Origin: a virus
Direction: 5' to 3' (one strand)
Length of the DNA stretch: 43,053 bases
Virus record (IMG/VR): IMGVR_UViG_3300036045_000027
Span: 1 to 43,053 of that record
A program made the position numbers and the translations under genes. The stretch's first letter is position 1, and the number at the start of each line of letters is the position of its first letter. A model generated the notes under the pieces. That model made no database searches, had not been told where the DNA came from, and saw nothing but the letters and a program-made list of their open reading frames with translations. Of the stretch, positions 1 to 6,503 are shown in pieces.

Positions 1-30
1 GTACATATACATTAGTACTATTTCGTGGTG
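1..30. repeat. Terminal direct repeat, left copy
   Basis: These 30 bases are identical to the last 30 bases of the window. The simplest reading is that the molecule is circular, or circularly permuted, and was cut open with a short overlap. A genuine short terminal redundancy cannot be excluded. If the overlap is collapsed, the intergenic region between the HTH gene at the right end and the gene at 213 becomes continuous. Confidence 0.9.
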
Positions 31-37
31 TATACTA

Positions 38-66
38 TTGTAATACGTATAACTATATGATATAAT
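38..66 (+). promoter_or_regulatory. Sigma-70-type promoter for the 213-823 genes
   Basis: TTGTAA at 38-43 and a perfect TATAAT at 61-66 are separated by 17 bp, the optimal spacing. Transcription would start near 73 and run through a long leader into the gene at 213. The sequence TACGTATAACT at 44-54, in the spacer, also occurs inverted at 43013-43023 and direct at 42613-42623, so it may be an operator. Confidence 0.7.
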
Positions 67-72
67 AATACT

Positions 73-212
73 GTAAGGATACGACAGTGATGGAAGGGCA
101 CCTGAACAATTGAATAATCACCGCCGGTGGCCGAGTCTCTCGGCGTTAGATGCTTTGCGGAGGCATTTGACGCGGGGAGTCTCTCCCCGAAAAATTATTT
201 GGAGGAAAGCAG
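73..212 (+). promoter_or_regulatory. Structured 5' leader with consecutive hairpins
   Basis: The leader between the promoter and the gene at 213 holds two perfect hairpins with the same TCT loop. GCCGAG/CTCGGC is at 130-144 and CGGGGAG/CTCCCCG is at 173-189. A weaker ATGC/GCAT stem lies between them. The last hairpin is followed by an A-rich stretch, not a T-tract, so it is not a typical terminator. No known riboswitch class was recognised. The SD GGAGG at about 202-206 lies outside the stems. Confidence 0.45.
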
Positions 213-530
213 ATGATGCTATTGTTCCGAACAACAGCGGTAGATGCCTTTGAAGAGGCTCTCGATGATGCGGTGACGGCCCTGACCGACAAAGCGTGGG
301 AAATCGATAACTTGGGCGACGTATTGCCGAGCGAATGCATCGAAGATGGATACGTATCCTATCCAAAAGTCCACTCATATTTTTATGGGTTGCTCGTAGA
401 GGGGAAGATGCAGGAAATCCGAGACATGATGCAGGCAATCGACGAACAGTGGGAGAAAGAACTCGCTGAGGAGGAAGAGGAAGACGACGAGGATTCCGAG
501 GAATCTGAGGAGGCTGAGACCGCCCAGTAG
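213..530 (+). CDS. Small acidic protein of unknown function
   Basis: This 105-residue protein is not recognised. A mixed helical N-terminal region of about 80 residues is followed by an extremely acidic tail of Glu and Asp, with a run of seven acidic residues near position 87. It has no signal peptide or membrane segment. The start is supported by GGAGG 7-10 bases upstream; ATG codons lie at 213 and 216. It is the first gene after a strong promoter and structured leader, as expected for an early or lysogenically expressed product. Acidic tails are seen in DNA mimics and in some anti-defence proteins, but nothing here proves such a role. Confidence 0.7.
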   Translation: MMLLFRTTAVDAFEEALDDAVTALTDKAWEIDNLGDVLPSECIEDGYVSYPKVHSYFYGLLVEGKMQEIRDMMQAIDEQWEKELAEEEEEDDEDSEESEEAETAQ

Positions 531-536
531 CGGCAA

Positions 537-567
537 TGAGGGCAGGGGTTGCACCCCCTGTCCCTCA
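537..567 (+). other. GC-rich hairpin between two small genes
   Basis: TGAGGG-CAGGGG at 537-548 pairs with CCCCTG-(T)-CCCTCA at 555-567, giving a 12-bp stem with a single bulged T. It directly follows the stop codon of the acidic-protein gene. No T-tract follows. It may slow or protect the transcript rather than end it. Confidence 0.45.
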
Positions 568-640
568 CCTTCATCCCCTAGCATGCCAGAGAATGCGAGA
601 CCGAACTCTCGCAGGATATCACACACGAGGAGGTCAGTCA

Positions 641-823
641 ATGCTGATCCGAATCTGCGCTTGGTGCAAAGCGTATATGGGTATCACCCATGACAGCACC
701 TGCGATACCCGTCGCGTTACCCACGGTATCTGCCGACAATGCTATCAAGAATGGTGGCAAGGCGTGCAGACGCGGCTCCTGAATCTGAACCGCAAGGAAC
801 GGGGACAGGACAAGCAGCGATAA
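641..823 (+). CDS. Small zinc-ribbon protein
   Basis: The 60-residue product has Cys pairs CAWC (residues 6-9) and CRQC preceded by THGI (about 29-35). The CxWC ... (S/T)HGxCxxC signature occurs in small zinc-binding modules of bacterial signalling proteins. Two such pairs would bind one zinc ion. The C-terminus is basic (RKERGQDKQR), compatible with nucleic-acid contact. The start at 641 is chosen because GAGGAGG lies 8 bases upstream; the frame remains open upstream but without a better site. The precise role is unknown. Confidence 0.7.
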   Translation: MLIRICAWCKAYMGITHDSTCDTRRVTHGICRQCYQEWWQGVQTRLLNLNRKERGQDKQR

Positions 824-825
824 GG

Positions 826-855
826 ATAGCCCCCAGAGTCACCTCTGGGGGCTAT
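826..855. terminator. Bidirectional stem-loop terminator
   Basis: A perfect 13-bp stem (826-838 with 843-855) and a TCAC loop begin two bases after the stop of the zinc-ribbon gene. It sits between convergent genes (641-823 on plus, 884-1288 on minus). T-tracts are short, so efficiency is uncertain. Confidence 0.75.
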
Positions 856-883
856 TTCGCTATCCACACACGAAACGAACGCG

Positions 884-1288
884 CTACAGGGAAGGCTCTT
901 TGACCCGCCAGTCAGAAGGAACTTGGAAGGCTCCAAATCCTGCAAGCACCTTAATGAGATACCAGATCTGGTCCTTCTCCTCGACCGAGACAGTGGCAAC
1001 GACGGGCACGAGATTGAGAATGCCCTCAATCTGCGTCCAATACCCCGCTCGAATCGGATCGTACACCGGTTCTTCTGTGACGGGAGGGGGAGGTTCGACA
1101 ACGGGAGGCTCTTCAGGAATCACAGGGGGTTCCTCCGTGACGGGCGGTGGTGGTGGGGGAGGTGGAAGCAGCACATCATCCGCGATATCGCGGATGACCG
1201 CTTGCACTTCTGGATCTTGCAGTTTTTCATCAACGACATCCTCAGCTATCGATCGAATAGCTGAGACCAATTCATCGGTCAATTCCAC
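884..1288 (-). CDS. Proline-rich linker protein of unknown function
   Basis: The 134-residue product has three parts: an acidic helical N-terminus (about 1-40), a low-complexity linker with eight consecutive prolines then repeated PPVxEEP-like units (about 41-75), and a C-terminal part with WTQIEGILNLVP and hydrophobic helices (about 80-134). The start is GTG at 1288, chosen for AAGGAG six bases upstream. A rigid Pro/Glu linker joining two small domains is typical of surface or scaffolding proteins, but there is no signal peptide. It stands alone between a terminator and the CRISPR repeats, separate from the late operon. Function is not recognised. Confidence 0.7.
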   Translation of the reverse strand: MELTDELVSAIRSIAEDVVDEKLQDPEVQAVIRDIADDVLLPPPPPPPPVTEEPPVIPEEPPVVEPPPPVTEEPVYDPIRAGYWTQIEGILNLVPVVATVSVEEKDQIWYLIKVLAGFGAFQVPSDWRVKEPSL

Positions 1289-1366
1289 GTGGGTCTCCTT
1301 GATGGTGAGGGAAACAACTATTCTTAGTATATCACAATATGACTATAATCGCGCTGTGAGAATATT

Positions 1367-1478
1367 CCCAATATCCCTCAATCGGGTTTCTGGCTATTGC
1401 GACCTACGAGCGTTTGCCCTATCAGGGACGCCATTATTAATATTTCAATCCCTCAATCGGGTTTCTGACTATTGCGAC
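1367..1478 (-). CRISPR. Two-repeat mini-CRISPR array (one spacer)
   Basis: Read on the minus strand, a 37-nt repeat (1478-1442) is followed by a 38-nt spacer (1441-1404) and a second repeat (1403-1367). The repeat begins GTCGCAATAG and ends GATTGAGGGATTGAAAT. The copies match over 29 nt (1450-1478 and 1375-1403) with one mismatch. The last 8 nt of the distal copy have decayed, as is usual for the trailer-end repeat, so the leader should lie to the right (above 1478). The ATTGAAA-type 3' end is typical of repeats used by type I and III systems. No cas genes are present, so it would depend on host Cas proteins. Confidence 0.75.
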
Positions 1479-1673
1479 CGCACCACCTTTAAAGTACCAT
1501 AGGGAGCGGTCTCAAAGCAAGGTTTGCGAGAGGGTCCCCAAAATTGGGCAATTTTGCGTTCAGTTGCAAGGTGTATCTACAATAGTTTACAGCGAGTTGG
1601 GGCTTTCCATGCGGGCTGCGGGGTTTGCGAGAGGGTCCCCAGAAAATCAGCACAGCACCACCCTCTCGCATAC
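1479..1673. repeat. Non-coding region with repeated motifs, possible leader or att region
   Basis: A 20-bp direct repeat (ggtttgcgagagggtcccca) is at 1521-1540 and 1622-1641, 101 bp apart. Its core tgcgagagggt recurs inverted at 1660-1670. A palindrome AAAATTG-GG-CAATTTT lies at 1540-1555, touching the first copy. The region lies between the 3' end of recombinase 1 and the mini-CRISPR array. It could be arm sites for that recombinase, the CRISPR leader, or both. No gene was seen here on either strand. Confidence 0.6.
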
Positions 1674-2720
1674 TCATTTTTTGCCACGCACAACAGGCTT
1701 AATGAGCTTCACCCCGTCATTCGCAATCTCTCGCGATTGGGCATACCGGAGTGGCATCGCCGGGGATGCCCACCCGCCAGCATCCTGCAAACTTTTGATA
1801 TCGGTACCAGCTTCAATCGCTGACGTGCTCCAGTAGTGTCGGAGGTCGTGCGGGCTGAGCGTCTCAATACCAATACGTCGCCCTAAGACCCGTATCCGAT
1901 CCTGCATCGCTCGCATACTCATCATACCGCCAATGGGTTCGCCGAATTGGTTAGTCCTCATCCAAGGGGAGCCAGTGAGCGGACCACCTTTTCGCTGGAA
2001 CATGGTATAGGCGTGATAGGTCGATTCAGTCATGCGGTGTCTCTGGGTTTTCGCGACCTTCTCACGGTAGAAGGTGAATGTTTTCTCTTCGACATTGCAG
2101 TGCTCCATTCGGAGCGCGAGCACCTCGCCAACGCGAAGGCCATGCTCTGCGAACAGACACAGCATGAAACGGTCACGCCAGCCCTGAAATGTCTTTGGTT
2201 GCTCTTCAATGAGGAGTGCCACCTGATCCGGCGATAGCGGCGTCGGCGTCGTCTTCATCGTTGACTTGCGTGTCGCTGGCCGTGTGGCATCGACGTTGCG
2301 CCCCTGCCGGACGCCATACCCCCGTATGAGTGCAATGAGATGGCTGTCCTGCTCGGAGATGACCCCAGCCAGCGCAGCAAGCGCAGCATATCGCTTGACG
2401 GTCGACAACCGCCGATTAATGCTCGTGATGGCATACCCCATATTCACAAGATATTGCCGGAAGCCTTCGACGATTCCGTGTGTGACCCCTTCCCATGACT
2501 CGGCCTGATTGAGGAGTGCGTCGACATCGGCAACAACGACATTGAGCGAATGGAGATAGGATACAAATATGGAAAGATCGGAGCGATGGAGCTGTCGCGT
2601 GCGCACTGCTACACGTTGCGCGTAATCCTGGAAGTAGTGCGCACCTGCAAGGCGATTTGCCTCACGTCCCGCGACAGCAAGGTTGACAGGTGATCGCATC
2701 AGGGTTGTATCAGATTCCAT
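1674..2720 (-). CDS. Tyrosine recombinase 1 (Xer/phage integrase type)
   Basis: The 348-residue protein has the tyrosine-recombinase catalytic set: Arg196 in GLRVGEVLAL, Lys at about 221-224, His291 and Arg294 in SPHDLRHYWST, Trp317 in GGWASP (in place of the second His, as in Cre and some integrases), and Tyr326. Residues 25-135 fit the N-terminal helical core-binding domain. It would cut and rejoin DNA through a 3'-phosphotyrosine. Upstream lies a 13-7-13 bp inverted repeat of the size of lox or FRT sites, and downstream lie short repeats. Roles as integrase or as dimer resolvase are both possible, since a second integrase gene exists at 9251-10438. The start is ATG with only a weak SD. Confidence 0.9.
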   Translation of the reverse strand: MESDTTLMRSPVNLAVAGREANRLAGAHYFQDYAQRVAVRTRQLHRSDLSIFVSYLHSLNVVVADVDALLNQAESWEGVTHGIVEGFRQYLVNMGYAITSINRRLSTVKRYAALAALAGVISEQDSHLIALIRGYGVRQGRNVDATRPATRKSTMKTTPTPLSPDQVALLIEEQPKTFQGWRDRFMLCLFAEHGLRVGEVLALRMEHCNVEEKTFTFYREKVAKTQRHRMTESTYHAYTMFQRKGGPLTGSPWMRTNQFGEPIGGMMSMRAMQDRIRVLGRRIGIETLSPHDLRHYWSTSAIEAGTDIKSLQDAGGWASPAMPLRYAQSREIANDGVKLIKPVVRGKK

Positions 2721-2741
2721 ATAAAAACTCTCTACTATCTA

Positions 2742-2747
2742 TATTGT
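2742..2747 (-). promoter_or_regulatory. Possible -10 box of recombinase 1
   Basis: TACAAT on the minus strand lies about 22-27 bp before the recombinase 1 start and next to the large inverted repeat at 2750-2782. No convincing -35 box was found at 16-18 bp. A protein on the inverted repeat would cover the promoter, so transcription may be autoregulated. Confidence 0.35.
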
Positions 2748-2749
2748 AT

Positions 2750-2782
2750 CCCCTACGTAGAACCCCTAATTCTACGTAGGGG
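2750..2782. repeat. 13-7-13 bp perfect inverted repeat, lox/FRT-like
   Basis: CCCCTACGTAGAA (2750-2762) and its exact reverse complement (2770-2782) flank a 7-bp asymmetric spacer (cccctaa). Arm and spacer lengths match the core sites of tyrosine recombinases (13-8-13 in loxP and FRT). It lies 30 bp upstream of the recombinase 1 gene. Each arm also holds the palindrome CTACGTAG, so a dimeric repressor operator is the main alternative. Confidence 0.7.
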
Positions 2783-2796
2783 TTGAACATGTTCAA
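2783..2796. promoter_or_regulatory. 14-bp perfect palindrome
   Basis: TTGAACATGTTCAA abuts the 13-7-13 element. Palindromes of this length are typical dimer operators. It resembles but does not match the Bacillus LexA box, because the GAAC/GTTC half-sites are 2 bp apart rather than 4. Confidence 0.5.
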
Positions 2797-2932
2797 TTGG
2801 CCTGATATACCCAGCAGTTCCTATATCCTGGTTCAATATCAAACTGATTCAACCAGTCTTGAAGACGATGAAATTCACTCGCCAGAAATGTCCTCTCTAA
2901 ACAGTCAATATACTTCCCGTCCAGAGAAAACT

Positions 2933-3067
2933 GTCGTTTGAGGCATAAAACTGCCGTTTGAGGAATATCCTTGCCAAGAACAATTCACGTGTTTTCCCAA
3001 TACGCCGGTATCGGTTTTGAGGCATAATTTTGCCTTATGCCTATTTTTTTTGAGGGATAACCTTGCC
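2933..3067 (+). repeat. Four direct 23-bp repeats (iteron-like)
   Basis: Degenerate copies of a 23-bp unit built on TTTGAGGCATA followed by TTGCC occur at 2933-2955, 2953-2975, 3012-3034 and 3045-3067. The first two are phased 20 bp apart, about two helical turns. Two further copies form a perfect inverted repeat at 3223-3272. Such arrays are typical of replication origins bound by an initiator or of multi-site operators. They lie in the gap between recombinase 1 and the early operon; 2797-2932 shows nothing else recognisable. Confidence 0.65.
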
Positions 3068-3073
3068 ACTCAC

Positions 3074-3493
3074 CTAGCGAGGACCACCTGGAGCGGACTC
3101 CCTATCACCATGTCTCTTGCCCACCCTTTCAGAAGGCAACAGGCAAATAAGAAGAATGCGCAGAACATCAGGGGTGGATGAGACACATCCACTCACAAAG
3201 CCAGAACAACGGAGGTCTTCCTGTCGTTTGAGGCATATCTTTGCCAAACGGCAAAGATATGCCTCAAACGACAAAAACGACACAGAAACAATGGCAACGA
3301 TTGTTCCCACCCCTTTTGCGGATACGTACGTCAGATGGATTTTTCCTCGAAAGGTCAGCGATGCCTCCATCTTGACAAAAGGACGTACGGCAGAATGAAA
3401 CTCCAATACTGCCCGATGAGAATCGGTACAATACGCCCAGTGTTCAAGTGTTCCTAATCCCCATATTTCCTGGCTGTTAGGACGATCTGTCAT
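3074..3493 (-). CDS. Unknown protein overlapping the repeat region
   Basis: The 139-residue reading frame starts at an ATG overlapping the stop of the HNH gene (ATGA) and has a strong GAGGAGGG site 7 bases upstream, so translation initiation is credible. The first ~75 residues (with HWAYCTDSHRAVLEFHS) look protein-like. The rest reads through the perfect inverted repeat at 3223-3272 and becomes unusually Cys- and Arg-rich. Either the C-terminus is tolerated coding sequence over a cis-acting site, or the gene has been truncated by the repeats. No family was recognised. It would be the last gene of the early operon. Confidence 0.5.
   Translation of the reverse strand: MTDRPNSQEIWGLGTLEHWAYCTDSHRAVLEFHSAVRPFVKMEASLTFRGKIHLTYVSAKGVGTIVAIVSVSFLSFEAYLCRLAKICLKRQEDLRCSGFVSGCVSSTPDVLRILLICLLPSERVGKRHGDRESAPGGPR
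3223..3272. repeat. Perfect 23-bp inverted repeat with 4-bp spacer
   Basis: Positions 3223-3245 and 3250-3272 are exact reverse complements around aaac. Each arm is a full copy of the unit repeated at 2933-3067. It could extrude as a cruciform, hold two initiator dimers head to head, or form an RNA hairpin at the end of the early transcript. Confidence 0.75.
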
Positions 3494-3825
3494 TCTTTTC
3501 CCTCCTCAAACATCGCTTGCTGCCCAATTTTGCGAGCAGCCTCTAACCGCTTCTTCGCTCGTGTCCGTTTCGCATTCTCGGCGTGCTCCTCGGCGTCTTC
3601 GGCGAGGTGGCATCGCTGGCAGAGCGCAACGAGGTTGGAGCAATCCATCTTGTCGTGTTTGTTTGGTCCGACGTGCGCAACAGTGAGCACGACCTTGCTC
3701 CCCGTCGCTGGATGTGGCTTGCCTTGCTGAGCATGGCACCACTCGCACATCCATAACGCAGCCTGACGCACACGGAGCGAGATTTCTTTCCAGTTACGCG
3801 GATAGCGTGTTCGGTCCATCGGCAT
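3490..3825 (-). CDS. HNH endonuclease-like protein
   Basis: The 111-residue protein carries a zinc-stabilised HNH fold: Cys27-x2-Cys30 (MCEWC), His51 in TVAHV, Asn64 in CSNLVALCQ, and Cys69-x2-Cys72-His73 (CQRCH). The family nicks or cuts DNA with a metal ion. HNH genes often accompany terminases, but this one lies in the early operon directly after a DNA methyltransferase, overlapping its stop (TGATG at 3823-3827). That arrangement suggests a role in DNA modification, restriction or recombination rather than packaging. The basic C-terminal helix (KRTRAKKRLEAARK) probably contacts DNA. The start at 3825 is set by the overlap. Confidence 0.8.
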   Translation of the reverse strand: MPMDRTRYPRNWKEISLRVRQAALWMCEWCHAQQGKPHPATGSKVVLTVAHVGPNKHDKMDCSNLVALCQRCHLAEDAEEHAENAKRTRAKKRLEAARKIGQQAMFEEGKE

Positions 3826-4691
3826 CAGGCCACCTGCTTTCGGAATATCCATACCTGTTCGGTCGAGATCGTCGGAGCGTCTGGAAACTTCTTGGAATAC
3901 AAAATGCGCCAGAACGATTGCTGCGGGATCTGCCAATCGTCACATCGCACAAAGGACAATCCAGCACTGACAATAAGGTCATGGTTCTGCTTGCCAATCG
4001 GAACAATTGCTTGATCGCGTACACAGTCACGTGTCACACAGATGAGATACCCACCATGACGAAGGACATGCGCACATTCACGCCAGACTTGAGCCATTGA
4101 CTGAAGATAGTCTGTCCCTTTCAGATTTCCAATATTGTTATGATTGGCATCATAACGATTGGGCTGATTGAATTGCGAATGTCGAGAGACGACCGATTTC
4201 CCTGTGGTTCCACACGCCGCCGCGGCGACGATGCTTTTCCCACGCGACTGACCACTAAAAGCGTCGGCATAGGGCGGCGATGTGATGATGAGGTCAGCAA
4301 AGGTATCTTCATCATATCCATCAAGCGACGCAAGCGTAGCCCCTAATGCGCGACTGTCGCCCTGAATTGCAAGGTAGTCCCCACATCGGTCAGAATCAAG
4401 CATCTCAAACGACCGAGAAAATGTATCCCAAGCTCGCCGCTGCATTTCCACAAAATGCGGCGCAAGGTCGACTGTTGCAACATACATCCCGTACTGTGCG
4501 CCTGCGGCGAGCATGGCCGTGCCAGAACCACCGAACGGATCGAGGAGGAAGCCACCGCGAACATGGAAAATAGTGAGGTAATGGCACAGCTGGTGCAAAT
4601 TCATTTTTGCCGGATGTGTCATGACTGTTTCACCAAAAAGACGTTTTCGTAGACTGTCATCACGTTCGAGAACTAATGGTTTGTACATCAT
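3825..4691 (-). CDS. DNA (N4-cytosine or N6-adenine) methyltransferase
   Basis: The 288-residue protein has an AdoMet-binding motif DPFGGSGT (residues 51-58) and catalytic motif TSPPY (137-141), which marks exocyclic amino methyltransferases. It would transfer methyl groups from S-adenosylmethionine to C or A in a short target. No matching restriction enzyme is visible beyond the HNH protein downstream, so it is probably an orphan phage methyltransferase protecting phage DNA from host restriction or influencing regulation. The start at 4691 overlaps the preceding stop (ATGA) and has GAGGGAG upstream. TSPPY favours N4-cytosine but does not settle the base. Confidence 0.85.
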   Translation of the reverse strand: MMYKPLVLERDDSLRKRLFGETVMTHPAKMNLHQLCHYLTIFHVRGGFLLDPFGGSGTAMLAAGAQYGMYVATVDLAPHFVEMQRRAWDTFSRSFEMLDSDRCGDYLAIQGDSRALGATLASLDGYDEDTFADLIITSPPYADAFSGQSRGKSIVAAAACGTTGKSVVSRHSQFNQPNRYDANHNNIGNLKGTDYLQSMAQVWRECAHVLRHGGYLICVTRDCVRDQAIVPIGKQNHDLIVSAGLSFVRCDDWQIPQQSFWRILYSKKFPDAPTISTEQVWIFRKQVA

Positions 4692-4948
4692 GACGCACGC
4701 TCCCTCTGGGAAGCGCGAAACGCCACCCACGCACGGAACGGCTCATGCTCTTGGCAATATCCTGTAGCTTTTGTAGATGACATATTGGTCCATGACCACA
4801 CAATAGCAGGGCGACTCACGCCTTGCGCCTGACAACGACAGCAATAGGAATGGACAGTGTTCCAGTATTCGACAATGGCAGGTGCTGGAACTGGTCGGCG
4901 CGGGCGTCTCGGATGAGACGAAAATGGGAAACGAGAAGAGATATTCAT
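4688..4948 (-). CDS. Small Cys-containing protein, unknown
   Basis: The 86-residue frame has a basic, proline-rich N-terminus (PRRPRRPVPAP), then YCCRCQAQGVS (about 43-52) and GYCQEH (about 71-76), so it may bind zinc. It starts at ATG 4948, eight bases after AAAGG. Its stop overlaps the methyltransferase start, and its start overlaps the stop of the small membrane protein upstream, which supports it as a real operon member. Function is not recognised. Confidence 0.65.
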   Translation of the reverse strand: MNISSRFPFSSHPRRPRRPVPAPAIVEYWNTVHSYCCRCQAQGVSRPAIVWSWTNMSSTKATGYCQEHEPFRAWVAFRASQRERAS

Positions 4949-5097
4949 AGCGGGAACCTTTCGATGAGCCACGCTGCAAGGAAGATAATCACGGCAGCAA
5001 TGGCGAAATGAACGACATAGACTGAGAGATAGAGGCCGCCAATGGCGACAAGCGTAAATGCGAGCAGCATCAGCGCGATGGAGGTATCGGGCGTCAT
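4945..5097 (-). CDS. Small two-helix membrane protein
   Basis: This 50-residue gene begins at an ATG overlapping the helicase stop (GTGATGACG at 5095-5099) and ends overlapping the next start (CTATGA). Residues about 6-24 and 26-46 are strongly hydrophobic (ALMLLAFTLVAIGGLYL and VHFAIAAVIIFLAAWLI), giving a likely hairpin in the inner membrane. Both ends are short. Its place beside replication genes is like that of other small early phage membrane peptides. The overlaps on both sides are the main evidence; function is unknown. Confidence 0.65.
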   Translation of the reverse strand: MTPDTSIALMLLAFTLVAIGGLYLSVYVVHFAIAAVIIFLAAWLIERFPL

Positions 5098-6500
5098 CAC
5101 ATGCCCTCTTTTTGCTCCACGAACTGCCGCATTTCTTCAGCGTCGGTGGTATCTGGCCAGTCGGTATACTGCGACGATTCCGGCATCCACCAGAGCGGGA
5201 TCGTTCCGGTTCGCCCATTTCTGCCTTTGATGATGATAAGTTCCGCGTAATTCTGGTAGAATGGTATGTCTCCAGGATCTTCAGGCAAATAATATGCAGG
5301 GCGGTGGAGGCCGAGCACCATATCCGCATCCTGAAACATTCGGTCAGACCCGTAAATATTTGACCCGCCTGGTCGTGACCCTTCGCGCTTGTCTGTATCG
5401 CGGTTAAACTGTGTGAGGCAGAAGATGACGACGCCGTATTTCTTTGCAAGTTGTTTAAGCCCTTTACTGAGCTTCGACAAGCCGTCACGCTCATCACGAG
5501 CTTCGATAGTCATATTGGTGAGTTGATCAATGATCACCACCCGAACAGTCGGGTTCTGGATGAGCATCAGCGCGATATCCTGAAGTGTCAGGGTGGGCTG
5601 GTCACTGTAGAGATAGGTCCCTCGCGTGCGCTCTTCCTCCAGTCCCAAAAATTGATAGGCTTTCGTGAAGAGAGTGTGGTCAATTTCATCTCCATTGCGA
5701 AAACCACTGCGAATGGTCGATGTCGGGATTGGTGGAGTGAAGTATGCGGCAAGGTTGCGGCTGATGATATCGCTAATAGACATCTCCAGCGTGATATGGA
5801 GAACTTTTCCAGTTCCAGATCGCTGAAAATGACTGGCTGCCCTCTTTGCGAGGCCCGCACCAAATGCCGATTTGCCCATACCAGGTCGACCTGCAACGTA
5901 GATGAGTTCTTGAGGCTTGATGCCGCCCATCATCGCATCAAGGTCACGGTAATGAGTGCGCAAGTTGCTATCTGGGTTCTTGCTGACTTCCTCAAGCTCG
6001 GATATATAATCGCTGAGCGCATCGGCATAGTTGCGTACAAGAGGGGTGCCACCGCGACCGTGCGTGATTTTCAGGAGTCGCTGCACCAAGTGATCGACCG
6101 CTTTTTCTGGGTCCTGCGATAAGGCGAGTTTTGCTGCTTCCTGTGCCACGTAGACAAGCGCACGACGGCGGGAGAATTCGAGCACAACGTTAGCATAGGT
6201 CAGGGCCAATTCCGGTGATGCTCCACGAATCGCCATCCCCAGCAGCGCGTTCTCGGCGTCGTCGGCGTCGATGTCGCTGTAGGCGTCGGCGACCTTCTGA
6301 GCGACCAAGAAAGCATCAAGCGGGTCTCCTGCACGAGCCAGCTTTTTGATGACTTCCCAGAACTGGGGACGATAGGGAGCGGTGAAGTCTTGCCCCGTGA
6401 GGTAGTCCAGTTTCAGCGCGACCGTGTGGTCCAGAAGGGATGCGCCGATGATGTATTCCTCGGCTTCTGGGCGCGAAAGGTCAGTAACTACTGTTGCCAT
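5097..6500 (-). CDS. DnaB-family replicative helicase
   Basis: The 467-residue protein has the usual DnaB length and layout: a helical N-terminal domain (1-140), a linker, then a RecA-like ATPase. Motifs seen are Walker A GRPGMGKS (204-211), Walker B VVIIDQL (321-327), LTQFNRDTDKR (362-372), and KGRNGRTGT (425-433) with the arginine finger. It should form a hexamer that unwinds DNA 5'-3' at the phage fork. The initiator-like gene lies just upstream (3-bp gap), and the order initiator then helicase is the common phage replication cassette. The SD AGGAG lies 8 bases before the ATG. Confidence 0.93.
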   Translation of the reverse strand: MATVVTDLSRPEAEEYIIGASLLDHTVALKLDYLTGQDFTAPYRPQFWEVIKKLARAGDPLDAFLVAQKVADAYSDIDADDAENALLGMAIRGASPELALTYANVVLEFSRRRALVYVAQEAAKLALSQDPEKAVDHLVQRLLKITHGRGGTPLVRNYADALSDYISELEEVSKNPDSNLRTHYRDLDAMMGGIKPQELIYVAGRPGMGKSAFGAGLAKRAASHFQRSGTGKVLHITLEMSISDIISRNLAAYFTPPIPTSTIRSGFRNGDEIDHTLFTKAYQFLGLEEERTRGTYLYSDQPTLTLQDIALMLIQNPTVRVVIIDQLTNMTIEARDERDGLSKLSKGLKQLAKKYGVVIFCLTQFNRDTDKREGSRPGGSNIYGSDRMFQDADMVLGLHRPAYYLPEDPGDIPFYQNYAELIIIKGRNGRTGTIPLWWMPESSQYTDWPDTTDAEEMRQFVEQKEGM

Positions 6501-6503
6501 GTG

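Noticed and set aside
900-1502. Plus-strand Gly/Ser-rich frame of 200 residues
   Set aside because: It is antisense to the proline-rich gene (proline codons read as glycine) and extends into the CRISPR repeats.
2783-2796. LexA/SOS-box-like palindrome TTGAACATGTTCAA
   Set aside because: The half-sites are 2 bp apart, while the Bacillus-type LexA box has 4 bp. It was kept only as an unassigned palindrome.
4688-5497. Long open frame of 269 residues on the minus strand
   Set aside because: Most of it lies antisense-frame within the helicase gene. Only the part from ATG 4948 has an SD and fits the operon; the rest is a shadow.
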